Assembly: GCA_946479855.1 (NCBI GenBank)
Contig: CAMLHL010000005.1
Coordinates: 1 to 64,000 of the forward strand
DNA length: 64,000 nucleotides
Source: an uncultured Pseudomonadota bacterium
GTDB lineage: Bacteria > Pseudomonadota > Gammaproteobacteria > Burkholderiales > Rhodocyclaceae
Direction: 5' to 3'
Both the position numbers and the translations under genes were made by a program. Below are positions 1 to 11,324 of this stretch, piece by piece (the first letter of the stretch is position 1; each line of letters opens with the position of its first letter). The notes beneath the pieces were generated by a model, which saw only the letters and a program-made list of their open reading frames with translations, did not search any database and was not told the origin of the DNA.

Positions 1-2
1 TT

Positions 3-1127
3 TTCGACGCCATGCCTTCGCTCGGCCGCAAGTTCCTGATGGCCGGCAAGGGCGGGATGAACATCACCCACTCGGAGCCGGCGGCGGATTTTATTCGCCG
101 CTACGGCGGGCGGGCGATGCAGATCGCCCCGCTGCTTGACGGCTTCGGGCCGGCGCAATTGCGCGAATGGATACACGGCCTGGGGATCACGACTTTCGTC
201 GGCTCGTCCGGCCGGGTCTTTCCGACGGAAATGAAAGCGGCGCCACTGCTGCGCGCCTGGCTGCATCGTCTGCGCGAGCGGGAGGTGGCCTTCCACGTCC
301 GCCACCGCTGGCTGGGCTGGGCGGATGACGGCCTGAAGTTTGCCACGCCGGCCGGCGAGATCGCGGTGGCCGCCGATGCCGTCGTCCTGGCACTCGGTGG
401 CGGCAGTTGGGCCCGCCTCGGTTCCGACGGCGCCTGGGTGCCGCTGCTGACCGGGAAGGGAGTCGCGGTTGTACCGTTGAAGCCGGCCAACTGCGGCTTC
501 GACGTGGCGTGGAGTCCGTTTTTCCGCGAGCGCTTTGCCGGCGCGCCGGTCAAGGCAGTCGTCGCCACGGTCGGCGGCCAGCGCCAGCAGGGCGAGTTCA
601 ACATCACGGCAAACGGCATCGAGGGCGGCCTGGTGTATGCCATGTCGGCGCTGCTGCGCGATGCGCTGGAACGCGACGGCGCCGCCACCCTGACCCTGGA
701 TCTGGCGCCCGGCCGCAGCCTGGAACGACTGAGGGTCGAGCTTTCCCGCCCGCGCGGCCACGACTCTCTGGCCAGCCATCTGCGCCGGCGAGCCGGCATC
801 GAAGGCGTCAAGTCGGCCCTGCTCAGGGAATTTTGCCCGCCGGACACGTTGACCGCAGGACCGGCCCTGGCCGGGGCGATCAAGGCACTGCCGCTGCCGG
901 TCACGGCGACGCGGCCGATCGACGAGGCGATCAGCACCGCCGGCGGCGTCGCCTTCGAGGAACTCGATGAGCAGTTGATGGTGAAGCGCCTGCCCGGTGT
1001 TTTCTGTGCCGGCGAAATGCTCGACTGGGAGGCGCCGACCGGCGGCTACCTGCTTACCGCCTGCCTGGCCAGCGGCCGGGCCGCCGGGCTGGGCGTGCGG
1101 CGCTGGCTGCTGGCGCAGGATCAGTAA
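3..1127 (+). CDS. HI0933/BaiN-like NAD(P)/FAD-dependent flavoprotein (TIGR03862-type), 5' truncated
   Basis: The reading frame is open from the window edge (first full codon at 3), and a conserved family motif with GRKFLMAGKGGMNITHSEP sits at the very start. The true N-terminus with the Rossmann GxGxxG FAD-binding motif is therefore upstream of the window, and the ATG at 12 is internal. What remains is the bulk of the substrate-side insert domain and the C-terminal FAD closing segment (GVFCAGEMLDWEAPTGGY, then an Ala/Gly-rich helix), which is typical of HI0933-like oxidoreductases. The physiological substrate of this subfamily is not established. It is convergent with the sensor-kinase operon, whose stop lies 20 bp away. 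Confidence 0.85.
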   Translation, partial: FDAMPSLGRKFLMAGKGGMNITHSEPAADFIRRYGGRAMQIAPLLDGFGPAQLREWIHGLGITTFVGSSGRVFPTEMKAAPLLRAWLHRLREREVAFHVRHRWLGWADDGLKFATPAGEIAVAADAVVLALGGGSWARLGSDGAWVPLLTGKGVAVVPLKPANCGFDVAWSPFFRERFAGAPVKAVVATVGGQRQQGEFNITANGIEGGLVYAMSALLRDALERDGAATLTLDLAPGRSLERLRVELSRPRGHDSLASHLRRRAGIEGVKSALLREFCPPDTLTAGPALAGAIKALPLPVTATRPIDEAISTAGGVAFEELDEQLMVKRLPGVFCAGEMLDWEAPTGGYLLTACLASGRAAGLGVRRWLLAQDQ

Positions 1128-1146
1128 AGGCGGGGCATCCGGCAGG

Positions 1147-4100
1147 TCATTCGGGCGGCAGGACGTCGTTGAGGTAGGCCAGCGCGCTTTCGAAATCAAA
1201 TGAAGCGACCAGTCCTTCGAATTCGCCGTGACCAGCCCCCAGCAACTGGCGCAGTGTATTGGCCTGCTGGCTGACCAGTTCCTGGACGCTGATTTCACCG
1301 AGCAGCAGTTCCCGCCGGATACGCTTGACCAGGGCGGCGGTCGCCGAGGCGTCGCCGACGTTTTCGCTGGCCCGGGCGGGGTGGGAAAGCTTGCCGAGTT
1401 GCCCGCAGAGCGCCGCATAGACATTGGCGGTCTGCTCGATCAGCGGCTCGATTTCGGCCAGCGGTCGATTTTCCTTGATGGCGGCTTCCAGCGCTTGTGC
1501 TGCTTGCTGGATAAACACGGCACCGAGCGTGGCCGAAACGCCCTTCAGCGAGTGGGCCAGACGGCGGGCTTCGTCGTTCTCGCCAGCGGCAAGATTGTCG
1601 CGAATCCGCGCACAGTCGTCGGCATGATTTTCAGCAAACTTGTTGAGCAGGCGGCAATAGCTGTCCACCCGGCCGCGCACCGACTGCAGACCGAAACGGC
1701 TGTTGAGGCCGATGATTTCGGGCAGCAAGGCGGCCGCCGACTCGGCCCCTCCGGCCGCTTGCCGCGGCGCCTTGGTGGGCAGCCAGCGGGTGAGCGCGGC
1801 AAACAGCACCTCGGGGGAGACCGGCTTGGCGACGTGGTCGTTCATGCCTGCCTCGAGACAACGCTCCCGATCTTCGCCAAAGGCATTGGCGGTCATGGCC
1901 AGGATGGGCACCGTGCCATAGCCGGGTAGCAGGCGAATTTGCCGGGTAGCTTCGAGGCCATCCATGATCGGCATCTGCATGTCCATCAGGATCAGGTCGT
2001 AGTGCTGTCGGCGGGCCAGGTCGAGCGCCTCGCTGCCGTTCAGCGCATGGTCCACGGTCAGCCCGGCGCTGAGGAGAAGGTCGCTGGCCACTTCGGCGTT
2101 GACGGCGTTGTCTTCGGCCATCAGGACGCGCGCCCCGGGATGGTGGGCCGACAGGGCCCCGCGGCTGGGCGGGCGTTGCGGCACTATGGAGTGGGCAGGC
2201 GCCAGCGGGATCGAGAACCAGAATGTGCTGCCCTGGCCGAGCACACTTTCGACGCCGATTTCACCGTGCATGGCCTCGACCAGGCGGCGGGTGATCGCCA
2301 GCCCGAGTCCGGTGCCGCCATAGCGCCGGGTGGTCGAGGTGTCGGCCTGCTCGAAGGGCAGGAAGAGCTTGGCCTGCGCCTCGGGGGCGATGCCGATGCC
2401 GGTATCCGTCACCGCGCAGCGGACGTAGATGGAGAGATCATTGCGATGCAGCAGGCTGGCCGAAAGGGAAACCTTGCCGCGTTCGGTAAACTTGATTGCA
2501 TTCGACAGGAAATTGAGCAGGATCTGCTGGATGCGCAGCGGGTCGCCGCGCAGCATTGCCGGAATGGCGGGGTCGAGCTGGCAACTGACCGGCAGGTGTT
2601 TGACTTCGGCGCGCTCGGCAACCAGGTTGCAGGCGGTGGCGCAGACGTGGGCCAGGGAAAAGTCGGTGTGCTCGAGGACCAGCTTGTTGGCTTCGATCTT
2701 CGAGATGTCGAGCACGTCGTTGATGATGGCCATCAGATGCTGGGCGGCATCGGCGACCTTGTTGAGGCGTTTTTGCTGCTCGGGGTTCTGGGTGTCGCGC
2801 TGGGCGAGGTGGGTGAGACCGATGATGGCATTCATCGGCGTGCGGATTTCATGGCTCATGTTGGCCAGGAAGGCGCTCTTGGCACGGCTCGCCGATTCGG
2901 CTTCTTCCTTGGCCTGGATCAGTTGCTCGGTGCGTTCGGCAACCAGTGCTTCGAGGTGCCGCCGGTAGTTTTCAAGTTCGGCCTGATTGCGCTTTTTCTC
3001 GGTGATGTCTTCCTGGATGCCGAGGTAGTGGCTGATCCGGCCGTCGGGCTGGCGCACCGGCGAGATGATCGCCAAATCTTCGAAGACGGAGCCGTCCTTG
3101 CGCCGATTGACGAACTCACCGCGCCAGATTTCGCCGCGTTCGAGCGTTTTCCACAGGGAGTGGTAGGTCTCGGCCGGGGTGATCCCGGAGCGCAGCAGGC
3201 CCGGTTTGGCGCCGATCACTTCGGCGCGGGAGTAGCCGGTATTGCGCACGAAGGCGTCGTTGACGTACTCGATCTCGGCATGGGTATTGGTAATGACGAC
3301 GCTGTGCGGATTCTGCTCGATGGCCAGCGACAGTTTGCGCAACTGCTCCTCGGACTCGCGGCGTTCGCTGACGTCCTGGACCGTGCCGACCGCGAAGATG
3401 GCCTGTCCGGCATGGTCAAAGCGGACGTGGGCGCGCTCGCGCACCCAGCGTACCTGCTGGTCGACCATGATGCGATGTTCGTTGTCGTAGGGCTTGCCCT
3501 GCAGCGCAGCATTCCAGTCGGCCAGCACGCGCTCCCGGTCATCCGGATGGATGCGCTCGACAAAGTCGACCAGCGCCAGCGGGTGGTTCCGGCTCAGGCC
3601 GAAGATCTGATAGACCTCGTCGCTCCAGTTGAGCCTGTCGTTGAGGATGTCCAGCGTCCAGCTGCCGAGGTGGGCGACGGCCTGCGCTTCCTTCAATTCG
3701 GCTTCGCTCTGGCTCAGTCGCTGTTCGAAGTGCTTGCGCTCGGTGATGTCCTGGCTGGTGCCGAAAAAACGGCTGACCCGGCCATCGGGGCCGATGGCGA
3801 TCTGGCCGGCACCGTGAATCCAGCGTTCCTGGCCGTCGTTCTGGCGGATGATCCGGTATTCGTTATCGAAGGGCTGCTTGTTGCGGAAGACGTGGTCGCG
3901 GGCGTAACTGCTCATCCGTTCGCGGTCGTCGGGATGGATCAGGGCGCGCCACGACTCGGTGTTGAGCAGTTGCCCGGGCGGAATGCCAAAAATTTCGTTG
4001 TGCGTTGGCGAGCCGGTCAGGGTGTCGGTGGATGCTTCGAAGGTGAAGTGCCCGATCCGGGCCAGACGCTGCGCCTGCATCAGCATTTCTTCGCTGCGGG

Positions 4101-5835
4101 CCAGGGTCTGCCGGGAACGCTGCATGCTCAGCCCGAGACCAAGTTCGCCGGCGAGATTGCCGAGCAGATTGATTTCGTCGTCGTCGAAGATGTCCGCTTC
4201 TGCCGAATAGAGGTTGAGCGTTCCGACAATTTTCCCGTCGACGCGCAAGGGCAGGGCAATCGTTGCGCGAAAGCCGGCAGCCAGGGCGGCGGCGCGCCAG
4301 GGGGCGAATGCCGGGTCGCTGCCGGTATCGCGGACGATGCTCGGAATGCCGCTGCGGATGGCTCGGCCGATCGGGCCCTGGCCGCTGGGCGTGTCACCCC
4401 AACTGATGTCGAGTTCCGCCAGGTAGCGGTCGCTGAGCCCCGAGGATGCGTGCTGGATGACGCTCTGTTTGTCGTCATGGGAGATCTCGCCGACCCAGGC
4501 CATGCGATAGCCGCCGATCTCGACGGCGACCGTGCACACTTCGTCGAGCATCAGTTTTTCGTCGGTATAGCGGACCAGCGCCTGGGCGACGCCGCTCATC
4601 AGCCGCAGGGCGCGATTCTGGCGGGTGATCTGCTGGCGGGCGATATGGCGCTCCGAGATATCGTGCAGCACTCCCGCCGTGATTTTCGGGCTGCCGTCGT
4701 CATTGCGTTCGATGACGCAGCTGCGCTCCTCGACCCACAACCAGTGGTCATCGGCATGGCGAAGCCGGTATTCGCGGCACTGGGTCGGGGTTTTTGCCGT
4801 CTGCGGGGCGTCGACCGTCGCATTCAGCGGCGCCCTGTCTTCGGGGTGGATCAGCGCCTGCCAGGCGGCCAGCGTGTGCGGGGCGTTGGCCGGCGCGCTG
4901 CCGAGCAGGGCGAGCAGGCCGTCGCTGACGACGACGCGGTCAAGATCGTGGCGATATTCCCAACTGCCGGCTCCGCCGACGTCGAGGGCCAGCTGCAGAT
5001 GGGCTTCCAGGCGCAGACGGTCGCGTTCCTGCTGGACCTGCTGCAACACACCTTCCAGCTGCTCCAGGGCGAGCTGTTCGAACAGGCGACGCTGGTTGAC
5101 GACGCCGATGATCCGGCTGTTGCCGTCGAGTACCGGCAGGTGGCGCAGGCGGAAACTGTGCATGGTTTCGAGCGCGATGCTGACCGAGGTGTCGATGCTG
5201 ACACTGTGCAGCGGGGCGCTCATTGCACGGCGCAGGGGAATGTCGTGCGGCTGGTTGAACTGTTTGAGCAGCCGGGGAATGTCCCGTTCGGTGAGGATTC
5301 CGATCGGCTGCTCGTGCTCGACGACGATCAGGTAATCGGCCGAATGTTCCAGCATGCAGGCGACGGCATCGTCGAGGCGCGCTTCCGGCGGCAATTGCGG
5401 GATCTTGCGATCCATGGCGCTGTCGAGCGTGCGCAGTTGGCGGAACACCGTGGCCCCCAGGTGGATGCGGAAATCCGTATCGCTGACCATGCCGATAATC
5501 TGGCCGTCGGCGTCGGCGACGCCGAGGTGGCGGATGCGCCGGCTCTCGACCAGCCGGCGGGCGCTGATCAGATCGAGATGAGGGGGGGCAGTGATCAGCG
5601 GCTGGGTCATGATCGCCGCCAGGCGAACATCCATCGGCTGCTTTTGATGCAGGGCGCGGAGAATGTCGGTTTCGGTGACGATGCCGAGCGGCTGCCCGTC
5701 GCTGATGACGAGCAGGCTGGAAATCCGCTCCTCGGCCATCAGCCCGGCGGCCTCCTGCAGATTTGCCTGGGGCGGAAGGCTGCGGACACCTCGGCTCATG
5801 ATGTCGGCCAGTGTGCTGGTAGCGGTAGCGGTCAT
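1147..5835 (-). CDS. Large cytoplasmic hybrid sensor histidine kinase: 4 CBS, PAS, GAF, 3 PAS, HisKA-HATPase, REC, Hpt
   Basis: The protein is about 1562 aa with no membrane segment. Two CBS pairs (Bateman modules, residues about 5-270) are followed by a PAS, a GAF (about 430-580) and three more PAS domains ending in typical DITE/DVSE linkers. Then come a coiled coil, a HisKA domain with [10 protein letters not shown] (phospho-His near 993), an HATPase_c domain with DTGIGI and GGTGLGLAI, a receiver with [10 protein letters not shown] (Asp near 1281), and an Hpt domain with LAHSLKG (His near 1428). All phosphorelay residues are present. I start it at the ATG at 5835, whose ATGA overlaps the stop of the upstream kinase gene. 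The in-frame extension to 5883 lies inside that gene. CBS domains often bind adenine nucleotides, so an energy-state input is inferred. The output partner may be the HD-GYP regulator encoded first in the operon. Confidence 0.9.
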   Translation of the reverse strand: MTATATSTLADIMSRGVRSLPPQANLQEAAGLMAEERISSLLVISDGQPLGIVTETDILRALHQKQPMDVRLAAIMTQPLITAPPHLDLISARRLVESRRIRHLGVADADGQIIGMVSDTDFRIHLGATVFRQLRTLDSAMDRKIPQLPPEARLDDAVACMLEHSADYLIVVEHEQPIGILTERDIPRLLKQFNQPHDIPLRRAMSAPLHSVSIDTSVSIALETMHSFRLRHLPVLDGNSRIIGVVNQRRLFEQLALEQLEGVLQQVQQERDRLRLEAHLQLALDVGGAGSWEYRHDLDRVVVSDGLLALLGSAPANAPHTLAAWQALIHPEDRAPLNATVDAPQTAKTPTQCREYRLRHADDHWLWVEERSCVIERNDDGSPKITAGVLHDISERHIARQQITRQNRALRLMSGVAQALVRYTDEKLMLDEVCTVAVEIGGYRMAWVGEISHDDKQSVIQHASSGLSDRYLAELDISWGDTPSGQGPIGRAIRSGIPSIVRDTGSDPAFAPWRAAALAAGFRATIALPLRVDGKIVGTLNLYSAEADIFDDDEINLLGNLAGELGLGLSMQRSRQTLARSEEMLMQAQRLARIGHFTFEASTDTLTGSPTHNEIFGIPPGQLLNTESWRALIHPDDRERMSSYARDHVFRNKQPFDNEYRIIRQNDGQERWIHGAGQIAIGPDGRVSRFFGTSQDITERKHFEQRLSQSEAELKEAQAVAHLGSWTLDILNDRLNWSDEVYQIFGLSRNHPLALVDFVERIHPDDRERVLADWNAALQGKPYDNEHRIMVDQQVRWVRERAHVRFDHAGQAIFAVGTVQDVSERRESEEQLRKLSLAIEQNPHSVVITNTHAEIEYVNDAFVRNTGYSRAEVIGAKPGLLRSGITPAETYHSLWKTLERGEIWRGEFVNRRKDGSVFEDLAIISPVRQPDGRISHYLGIQEDITEKKRNQAELENYRRHLEALVAERTEQLIQAKEEAESASRAKSAFLANMSHEIRTPMNAIIGLTHLAQRDTQNPEQQKRLNKVADAAQHLMAIINDVLDISKIEANKLVLEHTDFSLAHVCATACNLVAERAEVKHLPVSCQLDPAIPAMLRGDPLRIQQILLNFLSNAIKFTERGKVSLSASLLHRNDLSIYVRCAVTDTGIGIAPEAQAKLFLPFEQADTSTTRRYGGTGLGLAITRRLVEAMHGEIGVESVLGQGSTFWFSIPLAPAHSIVPQRPPSRGALSAHHPGARVLMAEDNAVNAEVASDLLLSAGLTVDHALNGSEALDLARRQHYDLILMDMQMPIMDGLEATRQIRLLPGYGTVPILAMTANAFGEDRERCLEAGMNDHVAKPVSPEVLFAALTRWLPTKAPRQAAGGAESAAALLPEIIGLNSRFGLQSVRGRVDSYCRLLNKFAENHADDCARIRDNLAAGENDEARRLAHSLKGVSATLGAVFIQQAAQALEAAIKENRPLAEIEPLIEQTANVYAALCGQLGKLSHPARASENVGDASATAALVKRIRRELLLGEISVQELVSQQANTLRQLLGAGHGEFEGLVASFDFESALAYLNDVLPPE

Positions 5836-8800
5836 GAATGGTCGCCCGGAGTGTGGTCGAGAATAGCGGTCAGTGCCCGGCACGCGTCCTGCATCTCCCG
5901 GGTCAGCTTGGCCTGCAGGGAGGGCGTTTCGGGGGACGGATCGGCTTGGCGCAGGGCCTGGTTCAATGCCGTTGCGGCTTGGTGGATGCCGGTCAGGCCG
6001 AGCGTCCCGGCCGCACCTTTCAGGGCATGGCTCAGCTGCTCGGCCTCCCGATGCGGGGCATTGGCGATTTTTTCGTGGTCATCGCCATGGGAACTCAGGA
6101 ACAGCCGCAACAGCCGCAGGTAATTGGGTAGTTTGCCGCGGGTAGCCTGCAGGCCGCTTGCCCAGTCGACCCCGGGTAGCGTTTTCAGGGCGTCCAGCGT
6201 GGCCTGTGCGTCAGGGTGCTGGGCCGTCGTCGGGAGCGGCGGGGGCGGGGCTTGGCGTTTCGTCACGGTCGGCGCCAGCCATCCGATCAGCATGGTGTAC
6301 AGGTTGTCCGGGTTGACCGGCTTGGCGATATGGTCGTTCATGCCAGCCTCGAGACAACGCTCCCGATCTTCGCCAAAGGCATTGGCGGTCATCGCCAGGA
6401 TCGGCACCGCCTGCCCGGATTGGCTCTGGCGAATGAGCCGGGTGGCCGTCAGGCCATCCATGACCGGCATCTGGATGTCCATCAGGATCAGGTCATAAGT
6501 ATTCTCGGCGGCCATTTTGACGGCTTGTTCGCCGTTGACCGCCAGGTCGACCTGCAGGCCGACGCCTTGCAGCAGATCGACGGCCACTTCCTGATTGATC
6601 GGATTGTCCTCGGCGAGGAGGATGCGGGCGTGGGCATGCTGGCTGGCCAGCAGGTGCTCGGCTTCTTCGCCGGAAATGCAGATGTTGGTTTCCGCTGCGA
6701 TTGGATTGCCGGCTTGCAATCGGCAGGTGAACCAGAAGGTGCTGCCTTGGCCAGGCTCGCTGCTTAGGCCGGCTTCGCCACCCATCAGTCGCGCCAGGCG
6801 GCGGGCGATGGCGAGTCCGAGGCCGGTGCCGCCGAAGCGTCGGGTGGTCGAATTGTCGGCCTGTTCGAAAGAATGGAACAGACGTGCCTGATGTTCCGGC
6901 GCGATGCCGATGCCGGTATCGCTGACGGCAAAACGGACGACCAGGCAGTCGGCGTCGCGGTCGATCAGGCTGGCGCTCAAGGCAATGCTGCCGCGCTCGG
7001 TGAATTTGACGGCGTTGGACAGGTAGTTGAGCAGGATCTGGCCGATGCGCAGGGGATCGCCGTGGAGAACGGGCGGCAGCGTCGGGTCGACGGTCATCCG
7101 GAACTGCAGGCCGCGCGACTGCAGGCGGTCGACCACGAGGGCGCTGGTGTTGTCGAGAATGCGAGCCAGCACGAAATCCACCGGGACCAGTTCCAGTTTG
7201 CCGGCTTCGATTTTCGAGATGTCGAGAATCTGGTTGATGATCGACAGCAGGTGATGGGCGGCATCGGCGACCTTGTGCAGGCGGGCGAGTTGCCCGGCGT
7301 CCTGGGCATGGTGCTCGGCCAGGTGGGTGAGGCCGATGATGGCATTCATCGGCGTGCGGATTTCATGGCTCATGTTGGCCAGAAAGGCGCTTTTTGCCCG
7401 GCTGGCCTGCTCGGCGACCGCTTTTGCGGTGGTCAGTTCGGCGGTGCGCGCCTCGACCAGTTCCTCGAGGTGGTTACGGTGCTGGGCAAGTTCGGCAGCG
7501 GTTTTTCTGGCTTCGGTAATGTCCTGCCAGATGCTGCTGATCATCTGCTTGTTGCCGACCGTGACCAGGGAGGTGGCGATACGGGCAAACTGGATGCTGC
7601 CATCCTTGCGCCGGTGTTCGCTTTCGAAGACGGCGCTGCCCTGGGTCATGATCCGGTCGAGGGTGGCCCGGATGGTGGGTTCCGTCATTCCGGCCTGGAT
7701 GTCCGGCAGGGTCAGGCTGCTGAACTCGTCGTGCGAATAGCCCAGACCTTGCACGGCAGCATTGTTGAATTCGACGAATTTCAGGGTGTCGGGATCGATC
7801 AGCGCGATACTGTCCTGGGCATTGCTGACGATGCTCCGGAAAATCTCCTCGCGTTCGCGCAGCGCCCGCTCCGCCGCCTTGCGTTGCGATAGATCGAGGA
7901 TATAAACAACCATGTGCGGTTCGCCATCCATGTCGACCACTTCGGCCGACAGGCTCATTTCGCGGCGACGACCGTCACGGCCGACACCAATGCTTTCGAA
8001 ATCGATGATTCGACCGTGTTGGTGGATGGCGTCGACCAGGATCGAGCGGTCATGCTCATTGCCCCACAGGCCGGCTTCAAGGGTGGTTTTGCCGAGCAGC
8101 TCCTGGCGTGTCCAGTTGTATTCGAGGAGCAGGCGGTCGTTGACCTCGACCAGGCGGCCGTCTTTCATCCGGGTGATGCAGGCGGCGACCGGTGCGGCGC
8201 GGAAGGCCGTGGCCAGACGTTCCTGCAACTGTCGGATCTGCTGTTCGGCCTGCTTGCGTTCCGAGACATCGATCAGGAAGGCGAGAATGAAGGGCTTGCC
8301 GTCGAGATGAACGATTTCTGCCGACAGGCTGATGTGGATCAGGCTGCCGTCGCGTTTTTGCCATTCCGCCTGGTAATCATGCAAGACACCGTGTTCCTCG
8401 AGTTTTTCCTGCCAGTCCCGCCGGGCTTCGGTGCACGGCCACAAGCGGGCGATCGCCGAATTGGTGCCGATCAGTTCCTCGCGCTGCCAGCCAAACATTT
8501 GCAGATAGCGCTGATTGACCTCCAGGAAGACGCCGTCGTCGATCGTGGTCAGCGAGATCGCGGCCGGGCTGGCATTGAACGCAACCGAGAAACGCTCCTG
8601 CAGTTCGTGTGCCCGGGTGATGTCGCGCCCGATGCCGAGGACGCCGACCAGGCGGCCGCTTGAATCGCGCATCGGGGCCTTGATGGTGTGCAGCAATTCG
8701 CGGTGGCCATCGCCGGCAAAACTGACCCACTCTTCGTTGCTGCGCGGGCTGTCGGCAGCCAGCGCGGCCCGGTCGTTGGTGCGAAAGAATTCGGCCAGTT

Positions 8801-9248
8801 CGCGGTCGACGAAGTCGAAATCGGTCTTGCCCCGGATTTTTTCCTCGCTGGCGCCGAAAAATGCTTCAAACCGCTTGTTGCAACTGAGATAAACGCCGTC
8901 CGGGTCTTTCAGCCAGACGAGATCGGGCAGGGTGTCGAGCAGGGTGCGCAGATGGGCGCGTTCATGGTCGAGAACGATACCGCTGGCCTCGGCGGCCCTG
9001 CGGCGGGTGATGTTGTCGCGAAGCAGGCGATAGAGCAGGGCGCCAAGCAGGGTGGCCGTGACGGCGATGAAAAACCACCCCTTCAGCGTGTTGACCGTAA
9101 GGCGCAGCCCGGGATCGCTGACCCATTGCTCGACGAGGCGATCGGAGATCAGGATCCACAGCGTGGACAGCGTGAGGTAGGGGAGGACAATGTAGGCAAT
9201 TGCCCGCCATGCTTCCTGCCGATCGCTGGCATTGTGGCGGTGGTGCAT
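5832..9248 (-). CDS. Membrane hybrid sensor histidine kinase: 2 TM, 4 PAS, HisKA-HATPase, REC, Hpt
   Basis: The protein is 1138 aa. Two N-terminal membrane helices (about 17-35 and 58-78) flank a short segment (ISDRLVEQW), so there is little periplasmic domain. Four PAS/PAC units follow between residues 95 and 590, then a coiled coil, HisKA with [10 protein letters not shown] (His near 628), HATPase_c ([20 protein letters not shown]), a receiver ([10 protein letters not shown], Asp near 923) and an Hpt domain (LSHALKG, His near 1072). It sits 3 bp after the HD-GYP regulator gene and overlaps the next kinase by 4 bp, so the three are surely one transcript. Parts of its kinase and receiver coding DNA are nearly identical to the downstream kinase gene. 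The ligand cannot be told from sequence. Confidence 0.9.
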   Translation of the reverse strand: MHHRHNASDRQEAWRAIAYIVLPYLTLSTLWILISDRLVEQWVSDPGLRLTVNTLKGWFFIAVTATLLGALLYRLLRDNITRRRAAEASGIVLDHERAHLRTLLDTLPDLVWLKDPDGVYLSCNKRFEAFFGASEEKIRGKTDFDFVDRELAEFFRTNDRAALAADSPRSNEEWVSFAGDGHRELLHTIKAPMRDSSGRLVGVLGIGRDITRAHELQERFSVAFNASPAAISLTTIDDGVFLEVNQRYLQMFGWQREELIGTNSAIARLWPCTEARRDWQEKLEEHGVLHDYQAEWQKRDGSLIHISLSAEIVHLDGKPFILAFLIDVSERKQAEQQIRQLQERLATAFRAAPVAACITRMKDGRLVEVNDRLLLEYNWTRQELLGKTTLEAGLWGNEHDRSILVDAIHQHGRIIDFESIGVGRDGRRREMSLSAEVVDMDGEPHMVVYILDLSQRKAAERALREREEIFRSIVSNAQDSIALIDPDTLKFVEFNNAAVQGLGYSHDEFSSLTLPDIQAGMTEPTIRATLDRIMTQGSAVFESEHRRKDGSIQFARIATSLVTVGNKQMISSIWQDITEARKTAAELAQHRNHLEELVEARTAELTTAKAVAEQASRAKSAFLANMSHEIRTPMNAIIGLTHLAEHHAQDAGQLARLHKVADAAHHLLSIINQILDISKIEAGKLELVPVDFVLARILDNTSALVVDRLQSRGLQFRMTVDPTLPPVLHGDPLRIGQILLNYLSNAVKFTERGSIALSASLIDRDADCLVVRFAVSDTGIGIAPEHQARLFHSFEQADNSTTRRFGGTGLGLAIARRLARLMGGEAGLSSEPGQGSTFWFTCRLQAGNPIAAETNICISGEEAEHLLASQHAHARILLAEDNPINQEVAVDLLQGVGLQVDLAVNGEQAVKMAAENTYDLILMDIQMPVMDGLTATRLIRQSQSGQAVPILAMTANAFGEDRERCLEAGMNDHIAKPVNPDNLYTMLIGWLAPTVTKRQAPPPPLPTTAQHPDAQATLDALKTLPGVDWASGLQATRGKLPNYLRLLRLFLSSHGDDHEKIANAPHREAEQLSHALKGAAGTLGLTGIHQAATALNQALRQADPSPETPSLQAKLTREMQDACRALTAILDHTPGDHS

Positions 9249-9251
9249 GGT

Positions 9252-10337
9252 CTATTCGGCGTAGGCCTTGGCGATGTTGATGAAGGTCTGAAATTCCCGT
9301 ACGAAGGCGTCGACGACGTCGGGGTCGAAGTGTTTGCCCGAACCGTCGACGATGATGCGGTAGGCGTCCTCGAAAGAGAATGCCGGCTTATAGACTCTTT
9401 TGCAGGTCAGCGCATCGAAAACGTCAGCCAGCGCCATCAGGCGTGCCGCAATCGGGATGGCATCGCCGGCCAGGGCATCCGGATAGCCGCTGCCATCCCA
9501 TTTTTCATGGTGCGAGCGGGCGATCAGCTTGGCGATGGAGAGAAACTCCACCGGCTTTTCGGCATCGGCTTCGGCCTGGGCAATGGCGTTGCTGCCCAGT
9601 TCGGCATGGGTTTTCATGATTTCCCACTCTTCCGGAGTGAATTTGCCGGGTTTGAGCAGGATGTGATCAGGAATGCCGACCTTGCCGATGTCGTGCAGCG
9701 GTGCCGACTGCGCCAGGGCGCTGATCGTCCGATCGTCGAGATAATGGGCAAAACGGGGATGTTGGCGCAAGGCTGTGGCCAGCGTGAAAACGTATTCCTG
9801 GGTGCGGCGCAGGTGCTTGCCGGTCTCCGGGTCGCGGGTTTCGGCCAGGCGGGCCAGGGCGTGGATGCTGACTTCCTGGATCAGCTGGTTTTCGCCCATG
9901 CGCCGTGCCACTTCGGCTTCGAGAAAGCTGTTCTGGCCACTCAGCACGTCCCGGGCGTGCTTGAGGTCGAGTTGCGTACGGACCCGGGCGAGCACGATGC
10001 TCGGGCGGATCGGCTTGGTGATGTAGTCGACGGCGCCCCGTTCAAGGCCGCGCTCCTCGTCCTCGGTACCGTCCATGGCGGTGACGAAGATGACCGGAAT
10101 GTCTCGGGTGGAGGGCGATGCCTGCAACTCGGCGAGGACATCGTAGCCATCCATTTGCGGCATCATGACATCGAGCAGGATGAGGTCGGGAGTGGGGGCG
10201 CCCTGGGCAATCTGCAGGGCGCGGCGTCCGGAATTGGCAGCTCGCACCCGGTAGCTGGGCTGCAACAGCTCACCGAGTACGCTGAGGTTTTCGGGGGTGT
10301 CGTCGACGATCAGGATGGTCGGTTGGCTGGCGGCCAT
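9252..10337 (-). CDS. Response regulator with HD-GYP c-di-GMP phosphodiesterase domain (RpfG-like)
   Basis: This 361-aa protein has an N-terminal receiver with acidic pocket VDD and phospho-acceptor DLILLDVMMP (about residue 57). A C-terminal HD-GYP domain shows HDIGKVGIPD, then HHEKWDGSGYP, then ALADVFDAL. The HD pair, the HHE motif and the GYP loop are intact, so c-di-GMP hydrolysis is expected by family knowledge. It is the promoter-proximal gene of a three-gene operon with two hybrid kinases that each carry REC and Hpt domains. It is therefore the obvious, though unproven, final phosphoryl acceptor. The ATG at 10337 follows a usable ribosome site (GAGAAAAGCACC on the minus strand). Confidence 0.92.
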   Translation of the reverse strand: MAASQPTILIVDDTPENLSVLGELLQPSYRVRAANSGRRALQIAQGAPTPDLILLDVMMPQMDGYDVLAELQASPSTRDIPVIFVTAMDGTEDEERGLERGAVDYITKPIRPSIVLARVRTQLDLKHARDVLSGQNSFLEAEVARRMGENQLIQEVSIHALARLAETRDPETGKHLRRTQEYVFTLATALRQHPRFAHYLDDRTISALAQSAPLHDIGKVGIPDHILLKPGKFTPEEWEIMKTHAELGSNAIAQAEADAEKPVEFLSIAKLIARSHHEKWDGSGYPDALAGDAIPIAARLMALADVFDALTCKRVYKPAFSFEDAYRIIVDGSGKHFDPDVVDAFVREFQTFINIAKAYAE

Positions 10338-10457
10338 GGTGCTTTTCTCCGGTCGCGCAAAAATTGCAACTTTGCCAGAATTATCACGTTGTGTCAGTGA
10401 TATTGCTATCTCTGTTTACCCCTCCCGTCGACCTGGCGAGATTCGATGTGGGGGATT

Positions 10458-11324
10458 TCAGGCCGGACGCAGGCTGCTGGCGATGCGGTGATAAATGGCA
10501 AAGCGCGTTTTGTCGATTTTTCCAGCGTCGACCGCAGCATTCAATGCGCAATCCGGTTCGCGATCATGGCGACAGTCCCGGAAGCGGCACTGGCCGAGAT
10601 AGGGGCGAAATTCGCGAAAGGCGCTTTCGATATCCTGTCGATCGAGGTGGCCGAGGCCGAATTCCTGCAGGCCGGGCGAGTCAATCAGATGGCTGTCGGC
10701 ATCGAGGTGATAGAGCGTCGCGTGCGTCGTCGTATGCTTGCCGGAATCGAGTGCCTGGGAAATTTCCCGGGTGGCGGCATTGGCTTCCGGGATCAGGGCA
10801 TTGACCAGCGTCGACTTGCCCATGCCGGACTGGCCGACGAGGACGCTGGTTTGGCCATGCAGGTAAGGTCGCAGGTCTTCGGCATGGTCGAGCGCCGACA
10901 GTTCGAGAATGCGGTAGCCGAGCCCGGCAAGGACCGCGAGATGCTGACGGGCCGCCGGTAGCTTGTCGCTCAGGTCGCACTTGTTGAGGACGAGCAAAGG
11001 TTCGATATCCTCGCTGTCGGCGGCGAGCAGGGCGCGGGCGACCAGCTCGTCGGAAAAGGCCGGCTCGGTGGCGACGACGATGACGATCTGGTCGACATTG
11101 GCGGCAATCAGCTTCTGGCGGATTTCATTCGAGCGGTAGAGCAGGCTGCGCCGCGGCTGGATCGCCTCGATGACGCCCTGGTCGTCCGAGGTGCGCTTGA
11201 TATCGACCCGGTCACCACAGGCAACTTCGCTTTTCTTGCCGCGCGGGAAGCAGGGCAGCAGGCTGCCATCGGGCAGTTCGACAATGTACTGACGGCCGTG
11301 GGCGGCAACGACGCGGCCTTCCAT
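10458..11324 (-). CDS. rsgA: Ribosome small-subunit-dependent GTPase A
   Basis: RsgA is a late 30S-maturation GTPase with a circularly permuted G domain. The 288-aa product starts with an OB-fold (MEGRVVAAHGRQYIVEL). It then has the motifs in permuted order: G4 NKCDL, G1 GQSGMGKSTL and G3 DSPG. It ends with a zinc knuckle (C-x5-C-x-H-x5-C, within CRFRDCRHDREPDC). The longer open frame to 11699 is out-of-frame sequence from the neighbouring cytochrome. The ATG at 11324 overlaps the cytochrome stop by one base (TGATG), so translation is probably coupled. It is the last gene of the M48 protease-cytochrome-rsgA operon. Confidence 0.95.
   Translation of the reverse strand: MEGRVVAAHGRQYIVELPDGSLLPCFPRGKKSEVACGDRVDIKRTSDDQGVIEAIQPRRSLLYRSNEIRQKLIAANVDQIVIVVATEPAFSDELVARALLAADSEDIEPLLVLNKCDLSDKLPAARQHLAVLAGLGYRILELSALDHAEDLRPYLHGQTSVLVGQSGMGKSTLVNALIPEANAATREISQALDSGKHTTTHATLYHLDADSHLIDSPGLQEFGLGHLDRQDIESAFREFRPYLGQCRFRDCRHDREPDCALNAAVDAGKIDKTRFAIYHRIASSLRPA

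Noticed and set aside
1939..6123. 1394-codon open frame on the plus strand opposite the sensor kinase genes
   Set aside because: It is antisense to two proteins with complete, ordered domains; its translation has no recognisable domain and shows the biased composition of a GC-rich shadow frame.
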